DNA of 64,000 nucleotides, from NCBI GenBank assembly GCA_038030265.1, contig CM075938.1, positions 11,385,009-11,449,008 on the forward strand, written 5' to 3'. This DNA comes from Corythucha ciliata (lineage: Eukaryota > Arthropoda > Insecta > Hemiptera > Tingidae). The notes under the pieces were generated by a model. That model saw nothing but the letters and a program-made list of their open reading frames with translations. It was not told the origin of the DNA and did not search any database. Both the position numbers and the translations under genes were made by a program. Shown here in pieces: positions 25,901 to 37,900 of this stretch (its first letter is position 1; every line of letters starts with the position of its first letter).

Positions 25901-28900
25901 ATGCTAATCCACTCAACTGCTGAAATGTAAAAAAAGAAGCTAAATTGTGGTTTGAGAAAATCTCCAAAAAGCGCGGTTAAATTTAAAAAAGCTAATTTTC
26001 AGCTAAAATTGAGAAAATAATTGCTAATTCGCTACTAAAAATAAAAATATACAAAAAATTCGCTTCCTACTTTGAAGAAAAAATTTTGAAAAGTGCTGAG
26101 ATCACCACTTGAAATGAAAAAAATGAAAACTCGCGGATAAAATTAAGGAAAACGCCACTGTCTTGCTAAAATTTAGAAAAATCACTGGTTCACGGGATAA
26201 TACGCTGCTCCGCATCTAACATTGAGAAAAATGGCCAAAATTTTGCGACTGAAATTGTCAAAAATCGGTCATTCACGGATTAAAATGACAAACTACGCTA
26301 ATATCACGGCTGAATTTGTGAAAAACGTAAATTCCCGGCTAATATTGACACAAATCACTAATTGAGAACTGTGTGCTGAGATCACAACTGAAAATGTAAA
26401 AAAAAAATATATAGTTAGCAGGTAAAATTCGGGAAAACGCCGCTGAGTAGCTAAATTTCGTGATAAAACACTATTTCGCATCTAAAACTGAGCAAAATGG
26501 CCAAATTTTGGCAACTGAAATTGCGAGAAATCGGTACATTGACGGATTGAAAAGACAGAACACGCTAAATCATTGATGAATTAGTGAAAAACTTGAATTA
26601 TCCCGGCTAAAATAGAGAAAAATAGCTAATTGAGGGAAATTCATAAAAGTGCTGACGTCGCTACTGAAAATTGGGGAAAAAATTGATAATTCGCTGGTAA
26701 AATTGAGGAAAATACCACTGCCAAGCTAAAGTGAGAAAAATCACTAATTCACAGAATTAAACAGTACTTAGCAACTAAAATTGAGGAAAAATGCAAATTT
26801 TGCAACTGAAATTGCAGGAAATCGGTCATTCACGGATTAAAAAGACAAAATACGCTAATTAACAGCTAAATTTTTGAAAAATGTGAATTCCCAGGTAACA
26901 ATGAGGAAAATCGCTAAATAAATCGCTGCCAAAATTGTGAAAAATCTTTTATTCACGAATGAAATTGAGAAAACCCGCTAAATACAGTTTAAAGCATCCA
27001 AAATGAAGGCACAAGCGCTAATTAACGGCCATCGTTGAGAAAAATCACTGCTAAAATTGGAAAAAATCGCTATTTCGCGAATGAAATTGAGAAAAAGCGC
27101 TGATAACCGGCTAAAAATCAAACTAATCGCGTTACATGAGAGGATAAAATTAAGAAAACTCGCCAATTCGCTGCTGAAAATAGACAAATCGCTTATCTAC
27201 TTAGCAGCAAACAATTGAGAATAGTGCTGCGCGGCCGCTTCTGAAATTGTGGAAAATCGGTCATTCGCGGATTAAAAAAGGCGAAATACGCTAATTCGCG
27301 GCTAAATGTGTGAAAAACGTGAATTCCGAAAAACCGGTAATTTAAACCGCTACCGAAATTGAGAGAATTCTTCAAATTCACGAATGAAATTGAGAAAAAG
27401 CGCTAAATTGGGCCTAAAGTTAGGACAAAAAGCTGATATGTTATCGGCATGAAATTGAAAAGAATCGCTGATTAATTCGCGGCTAATTGAAAAAGTTGCT
27501 ATTCCAAGGCCAAAATGTGAAAAAAAACAACGCTAATTGAGAAAAATTGTTAGTTCGTGGATGAAATTGAGAAAAATAAGTTTCTGGTTAAGCTAAAATT
27601 GAGAAAACGCAAATCCGTCGCTTCTGATGGATACTTCGAGGATAAAACTGTGAAAATGCGCTAATAAGGCATAGCTAAATGTGAAAAAAAGTTATCGAGG
27701 GCTAAATTGTGAAAAAAAAAACGTTCATTTGCGTCTAATGTTGAAATGATTACTAATTAGCGTGGCTAAATTTAAGAAAAACGCTATTTGTTTGCTCGAA
27801 ATAAAAGAAAGTGCTTATTCGCTGATAAAAATTTGAAAAAATCGCTGATTCGCAGCTAAAATTGAAAAAAATGTGCGGGATAAAAACGCTACTTTATTTA
27901 TAAAATTGATACAAAGTCCTGATTTCGCTGCTAAAAATTACGAATATCACTAATTCGCGGATACAGTGTAGTAAAATTATGGAGAAAGTAATAATATGGA
28001 GAGGCCCAAGTGAAATTAGGTGAGCTTAAAATCTCCCCTAGTGGGCGGGGCCTAAAGCTATTGGTCGGAAGGCTTCAAATTTGATTTTTTCATTGTGCTA
28101 AATTTCATAATGATTGGATATTTTCATTTTCTGGCCACGCCTACTAGGGGCTTCCTCGCATATAGACTGGCGTGGGGGTGGAAGCCTCTCCAGTATATTC
28201 ATTCCTCCTCCTCCATGAGTAAAAAGCTGGGTCGATAGGGTGTGCTCATTGACGGCTAAAATTGAGAAAAACGCCAATTCGAGGATCAATTTAAGAATGC
28301 CCGCGCTAATTCACGGCTGAAATGGAGTAAAAGTGGAAATTCTCGGCTAAAATTGAGAAATTATACGCTGTTAGCTGTTACAGTTGAAAAAACGCCAGTT
28401 CGTGTTTCCTAGAGGCAATCTTGTGGCTGAAATTGAGAAAATACCAATAATTTAACGCAACGTAAGTATCCTCTTGTCAAGGTCCGTATCATATTCGTCA
28501 CTTAAGCGGAGTATTTTGTTCATTTAGGTTCAAAACCGAGATGGCTCGCTAATTAGAACGACAGAACGTGAACTGGCCACTGATGAAAGAACCAACATGG
28601 CAACATTGGTGCCATGGATTTTTCGTGAGCGGACCAGTCTGCGTTTTGTATTGGTACGCCACTGCGTTTCCACTGTGAACACTGGCCACAAGAGTTGTTT
28701 TCCAGGCTGTGTGTGGATCATAGCCCCAGGGAGCTGGGTTTACATAATATTGTCTGTCGGCTCGCTTGTATACCTTTTGTTGTGCCATCAGTCAAAACAT
28801 TGCCGTGTTCTGTTTATGAAGACGCATTATAGAAAGAGAGATGTTGAATGTGTTGATTCATTTTACAGCACCCCTCCCCCTCATATACTCCTACTCCTTC

Positions 28901-31900
28901 AATTCACATTGTTTCATCTTTCCAAACTGATGCCCACCCTTTTCAGTATATCAAGAAAACCCCCCCGCTTGATTAAACGAAGTAATTCATGAAAATGAGC
29001 AGAGGGAAGTAAACCACAACGGCGGCGCTCCGTTATTTGTCGAAAGATGTTCAAATTAGATATCATTTTCACTGTATCCAATTTACACAAAACGTTTCCT
29101 TCGCCGTAAAATATCGTGACACTCACCCTTAGATTAGAAGAGCAGTAGTATGCGTTTCGTTATCGCTCGCTTTAATACCTTTTGAACTCCCTCCTCCCTT
29201 CCACCACTCTCTTCAACCATTTCGTTACAACATGACATCTACCCATCGTTCTCACTCACTCTCTCTCTCTCCCCGGGCCATTTTCCTTGAAATCACAGCG
29301 CTGAATCGTTTGTTAGTAGATAGATGAGGGTTGAAGGGGAACAACTCAAAAGGAACTGTCATTTCCACCGAAAGCGTGATTGTCTCTATTATAATAATCG
29401 TAATTATTCTAATTTTGATTTCTCATTATTATTTTCTTTTTTTTTTTTCTTTTTACAGATCCCCCAGAAATTGAAGTCGAAAGGTCGTGGGTGCACTCAG
29501 GCGAGGGCTATGAAGCTCAGTTGGTATGCATAGTACACGGCGAGCCAGCTCCTAATGTGAGTTTTTTTCTTATTCTTCTTTAAATTGGATTTCACGATCA
29601 ATACCTACGAGATAACCGTTATTATAAAAACAAATTTTAGTTTGTTCCTTTTTTTTCCTACTGCAAGGAGAAAAAAAAGGCAGACCAGCCATGTAACTGT
29701 CGTTTTGGTATATGGGTTGAAGAGAAAGGTCTGACTACATTTATGTAGAACGAGACATGGCCTATACTCTTATTTGTTCCAGTCTGAAAATACCAAGGAA
29801 TAGGATTTATCATGGAGTTTATCTACCGAAAAAAAGTTTTACCCGTGGGAGGGAGGGGGGGGGGAAGAACGCCACAGTCTTGACGTTCCTTTAAAACTCC
29901 TCGCCGTTTTTTCACCATCACCGCCATCCAAATGCTTCGGAGGCGGCAAATTCGATAGTCCAAAAAATGTGTTAAACTACCGTAGCAGTATTGCCAACGA
30001 ATTGATGTCACTTATTCTTATTCTCTACGGTGAAGTGGAATTAACTTTAATTGTGTTGCTGTCAAGAAATAGAATTTTCCAATTTCTCTTTCTCTCGCGG
30101 TCTTTTATTTTTAAGTTGCCCCGAAGGTAATTCATTTTTGCTTCTGACTTTTATTCAACGGAAAAGACACGAAAAGAATGGAAAAAAGAAAAGAAACAGA
30201 AGTCGGGGAGGAGGGGGTGAAACAAGAGAGTGAGAGGGAGAAAAGTAGTAAATCTTGTAAAGGAGTTGTCTTCAACACACGGGGTGGGGGAGGGCCTATA
30301 ATGTCTAAAAATGAGCCTGAAAGAAAAGAAACGCTTGGGAAGTACGCTCAACTTGGAGTGATTGAATCTAAGCAAAGTTCGGTGTCTTTTGAAAAGAAGA
30401 AGAAAAAAAGTAATTCCGATGAAAAGAGGCTTGTTGAGCAGAAGAGCGTGGAGAAGTGAGACTTTTTCTTAGAAAAACACAAAGTTTTGATTAAAGTGAA
30501 AGTTATTATTTAGTGAATTACTCCCTAAATGATTACGAAATTGTTAGCATGTGGTGGTTGAGAACAACCCCTTAGCGTGTCCACCTCATCTTAAGGCCAC
30601 CGGTACTATACTTATCTTCCTCTCTCCTGGGACTGGTTGCTATCATCTTTATGAGATGAGGGAACCTCGAGAGAGCAAAGCGGCGAGGGGAGTCGCTTCC
30701 CCTATCCTCTTCCTTTGTGAAATTGAATTCGAATTGCCTCCATCGATCAAATAGGCACTTCAATTACTAAATTACACTACGGCGAGTAACAACGTCGGTG
30801 TGCTGGAAAGGATAAATAGGAGCGGTGGATGGAAAGGGTAGGGAGTTCTTTAGCTTTATCTCGATAATTTCGAGTGTACGAAATCGACGAAACAAAAGGG
30901 CGAGAACGTTATTATTGCCCCCCCCCCCCAAAGAAGAAGGATTTTCTCCTGTCACTTACAGACGTCTCGTGCTCTCTTTAATTCGACGGGGCACAACAAA
31001 GGAACCGAATTTCTTCTTCCCCCGGCTTAATTATTACAAAGCTTTTGCAGCGAGTGGAAGGTTTTTTGATTAGCGTCTATCTGGTGGCTGCGTCTTACTA
31101 TTTAGGTGTGAATCCGAGAAGACGAGGAAATAGTAAAATCCAAAAAATAACTTATCCAGACCCAGAGCTTGTAATCTCACGCCATAAACTAACAAAATTG
31201 TAATCTCACGCCCCCTGCTGACCATTCCCTTAAATACCACTAGGAGCACGACACAAGCTATTAAGCAGTAAAACTGGCCCGCTTGGTAGTTCTAACTACC
31301 AACTTCTTGCTTTTCTTAATAAAACACAAGATTTCACACACTAAAAAAGTCATTTCGGGAATTTCGGACTGAAAAAAACAAAGTCTCCAGAATTTCGCTG
31401 AATAAAAAAGCAATTTTGAGGGGTTTCGATCGCTGAAAAACTAATATTTCGGGTCTGGCTCACTAAAAAATAACTTTTGGAGACATCGCTTACAAAATAA
31501 TTCGAGTGCTTCGTTTCACGCCGTGCGAAATGAATTTCGTGTGGGTTTTTCTCGCTAAAAAATTAATTTCACACGATATGAAAGCGATTTCACTCACATT
31601 ATGAATGCAGTTATATGTGTACCATGGCTAAAAAATGAATTCGCGGGTTGACTTCGCTGAAAAAGCCATTTCACGGATCTTATCACTAGAACAGGTATAG
31701 AACCGTAGGAACTTGTGGAGCCTTATAGAACAAGCTAGGGATATAGACAACTATATCCTTAAAATCGGTGAGGAATGAGTTGCCCCGTTCTGGAAGAATG
31801 GCTGGCGATGTCATTGGCCCAAACACAGCTGTACGCCCCGAACCATATAAGTGATGCGAAGACAAAATTGCCTCGAGAATAACGTGAACACAACATGAAC

Positions 31901-34900
31901 CGTCAAACCTCAGCTGAAACCACAAAAGCAGTCCAACCAAAGCTAAGGCAGAACCACGGAAAAGCTCCAACCACAATATCGTCCCAAACACAGTAAAGCT
32001 CAAACAACGGTAACGTCCCAACCACAGCAAAGCTCCTACCCCAGTAGCGCCCCAACCATAGCAAAGCTCCAACCACAGCAAATCTTCAACCACAGCCAGG
32101 GTCCAAACACAGCAAATCTTCAACCACAGGCAAGGCCCAAACACAGCAAATCTTCAACCACAGCAAAGGTCCAACCACGGCAAATCTTCAACCAAGGCAA
32201 ATATTCAACCGGAGGGAAAGTCGAACCACAGCAAAGGTCCATCCACAGCAATGGGACAACCATAGCAAATTGTCAACCAAAGCAAATCTTCAACCACAGC
32301 AAAGGTCCAACCTCAGCAAATCTTCAACCAAGGCAAATATTCAATCAGAGGCAAAGTCCAACCACAGCAAAGGACTAAACACAGCAAAGGTCCAACCACA
32401 GCGCTGCTACAAAGCACAGTAAAGCTACAACCACAATGAAGGCTCAACCACAGCGAAGGCTCAACCACAGCGAAGGCCCAACCACTGCAAAAGTCCAACC
32501 ACAGCAAAGAACCAACCACATCAATGGTCCAACCACAGCAAAGGACCAACCACAGAATAGGTCCAACCACAGCAAAGGTCCAACCACAGCAGAGGTCATA
32601 CTACAGCAAAGGGCCAACCACAGCGAAGGTCAAACCACGGCAAAATTCCAACCACAGCAAAGTTCAAACCACAGCAAAGGCCCAACCACAGCATAGGTCC
32701 AACCACAGCAAAGGTCCAACCACAGCAAAGGTCCAACCACAGCAAAGGCCCAACCACAGCAAAGGCCCAACCACAGCAAATCCACAGAACATCTTCAACC
32801 ACAGCGAAGGTCCAAACACAGCAAATCTTCAACCACAGCAAAGGTCCAACCACAGCAAAGGTCCAACCACAGCAAAGGCCCAACCACAGCAAAGGTCCAG
32901 CCACAGCAGAGGTCCAACTACAGCAACGGGCCAACCACAGCGGAGGTCCAACTACAGCAAAGGGCCAACCATAGCGAAGGTCAAACCACGGCAAAGTTCC
33001 AACCACAGCAAAGGCCCAACCACAGCACAGGTCCAACCACAGCAAAGGCCCAACCACGGCTAAGGTCCAACCACAGCAAAGGCCCAACCACAGCAAAGGT
33101 CCAACCACAGCAAAGGACCAACCACAGCAGAGGTCCAACTACAGTAAAGGTCCAACCACAGAAAAGGACCAACCACAGCAAAGGTCCAACCACAGCAAAG
33201 GTCCAACCCCAGCAAAGGTCCAACCACAGCAAAGGTCCAACCGCAGCAAAGGTCCAACCACAGCAAAGGTCCAACCACAGCAGAGGTCCAACTACAGCAA
33301 AGGGCCAACCACAGCAGAGGTCCAACTACAGCAAAGGGCCAACCACAGCGAAGGTCCAACCGTAGCAAAGGTCCAACCACAGCAAAGGCCCAACCACAGC
33401 AAAGGCCCAACCACAGCAGAGGCCCAACCACAGAAAAGGACCAACCACAGCAAAGGTCCAACCACAGCAAAGGTCCAACCACAGCAAAGGTCCAACCACA
33501 GCAAAGGGCCAACCACAGCAGAGGTTCAACTACAGCAAAGGGCCAACCACAGCGAAGGTCAAACCACAGCAAAGGCCCAACCACAGCAAAGTTCCAACCA
33601 CAACAAAGCCCCAACCACAACAAAGGTCCAACCACAGCAAAGGTCCAACCGCAGCAAAGGTCCAACCACAGTAGAGGTACAACCACAGCAAAGGTCGAAC
33701 CACAGCAAAGGTCCAACCACAGCAAAGGTCCAACCACAGCAAAAGCCCAACCACAGCAAAGGTCCAACCACAGCAAAGGTCAAACCACAGAAAAGGTCCA
33801 ACCACAGCAAAGGTCCAACCACAGCAAATGTCCAACCACAGCGAAAGGTCAGACAAGGTCAAATCACAACAAAGCTCCAACCACAGCAAAGGTCCAACCA
33901 CAGCAAAGGTCCAACCACAGCAAAGGCCAAACCACAGGAAAGCCACGGAACATCTTCAACCACAGTGAAGGTCCAAACACAGCAAATCTTCAACCACAGC
34001 AAATCTTCAACCTCAGCAAGGGTCCAACCCCAACAAAGGTCCAACCACAGCAAACGCCCAACCACAGCATAGGTCCAACCACAGCAAAGGTCCAACCACA
34101 ACAAAGGTCCAACCACAGCAAACGCCAAACCACAGCATAGGTCCAACCACAGCAAAGGTCCAACCACAACAAAGGTCCAACCACAGCAAAGGCCCAACCA
34201 CTGCAAAGGCCCAACCACAGCAAAGGCCCAATCACAGCAAAGGCCCAATCACAGCAAAGCCACAGAACATCTTCAACCACAGCGAAGGTCCAAACACAGC
34301 AAATCTTCAACCACAGCAAAGGTCCAACCACAGCAACTGTCCATCCACAGCAAAGGCCCAACCACAGCAAAGCCACAGAACATCTTCAACCACAGCGAAG
34401 GTCCAAACACAGCAAATCTTCACCCACAGCAAAGGTCCAACCACAGCAAAGGTCCAACCACAGCAGTGGTCGAACCACAGTAAAGGTCCAACCACAGTAA
34501 AGTTCAAACCACAGCAAAGGTCCAACCACAGCAAAGGCCCAACCACAGCAAAGGTCCAACCACAGCAAAGGTCCAACCACAGAAAAGGTCCAGCTACAGC
34601 AAAGGGCCAACCACAGCAGAGGTTCAACTACAGCAAAGGGCCAACCACAGCGAAGGTCAAACCACGGCAAAGTTCCAACCACAGCAAAGGCTCAACCACA
34701 GAAAAGGTCCAACCACAGCAAAGGTCCAACCACAGCAGAGGTCCAACCACAGCAGAGGTCCAACCACAGTAAAGTTCAAACCACTGCAAAGTTCCAACCA
34801 CAGCAAAGGACCAACCACAGCAAAGGTTCAACCACAGTAAAGCCTCAACCACGCATTTTTGCTCCAAAATATCAGTAAAGCTTTCCAGTTTTCTCTTTTC

Positions 34901-37900
34901 TTAATTTCTGAAATCCATGCCTCAAGAAAGGCTGGGCTCGAGAATAAGAATAACCCGCCCAGTACACGCCGCCCAGCACCTTTTGAGTCAGGCCTGGGTG
35001 CTGTTTATAGCGTGAGCGAGCCCGCGCGAGGAAGCATTGCACCAACCGTTGGGGGGAACGAATGGCCATTGTTCATCAATTTTTAGGGCGCTAATAGCCG
35101 ATTATTATTTCAAGGGCGCGAGTGGCCGCAATTCAGTCATTTTCAAGGCGCGGATGGTCAGTTTGGTTATTTTTGAAGCACAAAGGCGAGGGTTTTGACA
35201 TTTCCCGAGCACAAAATGGTTTGTTCAGTTAATTTTTGTGCGTGATTAACCAATAAACCAATTTTACAGTGCCAGATTAGTCTAGATTAGAGTGTTTGTA
35301 ACCAATTTTGTGATTGGCTGGGTGTTGTTGTGGGGTCACTTGGTATGGTCGGTGCGCAACCACCAGTTTTCAATGAATCGTTTTAAGGGCTCGATTAGCA
35401 ATTTTTTGGTCACTGTTTGAGTGCAGGCACTCAAATTGGCCACTTTGAGATTGCGATTCGTCAGATTCGTCTATAGCCTATGAAGCGGGCGCGAATGATC
35501 AGTTCGACCATTTTTATGGCATAAGTAACCAGTTTATAGCTAGTTTTACGGCACAAATGGTCAGTTTAGACATGTTCAAGGCGTGAAGGCTCTGTTTGTC
35601 ACGTGAGTTCTGATCATTTTAGCCATTTTCAGGGTAGCAATCATACCTGTTCAGGTATTTCTAAAGCGTGAATCGTCAGTTTAGCAATTATTTCAGAGTC
35701 AGTTTTACGAATTTTAGGGCGTGACTAGCCAGTTATTCCATTTTTACGGTGCAATAGTCAATATGGTCATTTTCATGGCATGAATAGTCAATGTGACATT
35801 TTATTCGCCATTTTTAGTCAGTTTAGCAATGTTCAATGCCTGGATCGTTATTTTAACCATATTGTAGACGCAAAGAGTCAGTTTTGTTATTTTATGGTGC
35901 AAATAGCCCGTCAAGCCATTTTTGCAGGGTGCAAATCGTCGCCTTCGTCAGTTAGACATTTCTAGGGCTCAAATTGTCGGTACGGTCATTTCTACAGGGA
36001 TTAAATAGCCAGTAAGCCAGTGTGATGTTTTCAGGGTATGAATCGCCAGTTTTTTCATTTTAGAGTCCACAGAGTTTGGGTTTTTAAGGCGGGAATTACC
36101 AGTTTATGGCTATTTTTAGAGATAGAAATTGTCAGTTCAATCATGTTCCAAATGCGAATGGTCAGTTGGGCCTGTAGCGACCAGACTCCATTTTCCATGG
36201 ATCCATTTTCATATAACAATGTAAAAATTTGCCATTATCAGGACAGGAATCACCTGTTTAGGAATTTCCAAGTCACAAGAATGGTCAGTTTGGCAATTTC
36301 TGGCGCTCCAATGGTCGATTTTGCCATTTTCTCGGCAGGAATAATCTATTCAGACATTTTCGCGCGTGAATCGTCTTTTTATCCATTTTTAGGGCTCGTA
36401 TAAAGTCAGTTCTTCCATTTTCAAGGTGCAAATCGTCAGTTCAGCCATTTTTTGGGTGCTTTAGAGTTACCTTTGACCATTTTTAGAGCGGGAAGTGCCA
36501 GTTCGACTATTATTAGTGCGCGAATGGTCGATTAGCAATTTCCAGGGCGCCAATAAACGTTTGGTCCAGTTAAGTAATTTGGGGGCGCGATTATGGTCAG
36601 TTTTACCCGTTTTCATTGTGGGAATAGCTATTTTCACTATTTTGAGGAGGTGGACGGCTCTCAAGCCAATTTTTAGTAGAGTGAAGGATACAATTTCAAG
36701 CAAATGTTGGATCCGCGTCTATTACCATCCATCCTATTTTGCAAGAGTTTATGTATTCCGCTCAAGACGATGCGTCTTTTACACTTGACCGATTTTTACT
36801 CGAAAGATTTTTTCGTAGAACCCAAACATCAGAGGGCTGTGTAGAGGGGGGTTTGAGGGAGGAAACTCCAAAAAAAAGGTATGTTTGTTGAAGTAACAAC
36901 TCTTCTCATCCCTCCCTGCTGCTTGCCCGTAGCACTGAAGGTTGTGACCCTTCTACCCTTCCTCCAACCCCTCTCACGCTTGTAGAAAACGTACTTATAT
37001 AATACTCTTGCGTGAGAAGGGACGCAACAAGGGAAGGAATACACAACCCTTCCGCCTTTTTGAACAACAAAAAATAACCTATTGCCCTACATCAGTCTGT
37101 TCCAACTCATCGCGCTCAACAAAGCACCCTCACCCTTCATCAAACGCCAGTTCACGTAAGATTTGACCAGTCAGATTTTGATGATGTGCAATTTGCAGAA
37201 AACATTTCACCGAACGATGATTGGAACAGAGGGAAGGATATAAGACCGATTTAAGTTATCTTACCATTATTCTTAAGAGACCTTTGATGAGCAACTATTT
37301 CGTTCCCAATTTTCAGACATTTCTAGGAGCACCTAGCTTTACGTGTGAGCCACATAAAGATTACTGGTGACTGCTCGTGGGGTGGTGGGGTAAAGGACTA
37401 CTGGTGACGTTAGTCCTCACCCTTCCTGCCTGATGGTCAGGGGGAAATCTTCGGCGGAGTTTAAAGCCCGTCAAGTTAAACGTGGACCTCGCCCTCCTGA
37501 GATCAGCCCCCTCTAGCTATTATATTCTCTACCCCTTCCATGGAAGTTCTGCTTGATAATAACACTTATTTTCGGTAAACAGTGGGTCAACCAATTCGGC
37601 AAGGAAAGTAGAGGGAAGAAAAGCTGGAACTAATCGAAGGAGAGTGCGCTGGTCACGGGTTCATGTTCTTCTTGACGGGCTGTAGTCACCTTGATTAGGG
37701 GTATTCTCACCTTGATCACTCTCTCCGACCTTGGCCAAAAACACACTCTCCCAATGATCGCGTCTTCCTTTTCCGTTTTGGCCCTTTCTTCCCCCTACTT
37801 CTTCACTTCCGAAACGCGTCCCAATCTGAGTTCTCAGGCATTCCTTTTTTCTTTTTTTTCATCTTTATATGTATAATTAGGGTAGGGTTCGCCTGCCTGA

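Noticed and set aside
28597..28992. 131-codon plus-strand open frame
   Set aside because: Overlaps a MITE-like relic and has no domain; not bounded by splice sites that would join the adhesion gene.
33060..33776. 238-codon minus-strand open frame, Leu/Trp/Cys-rich
   Set aside because: It is the 17-bp satellite read in one frame; overlapping frames on both strands are equally open and give the same cycle.
31900..34855. CRISPR-like array (short repeats at regular spacing)
   Set aside because: There are no unique spacers; it is a head-to-tail satellite in a eukaryotic intron.
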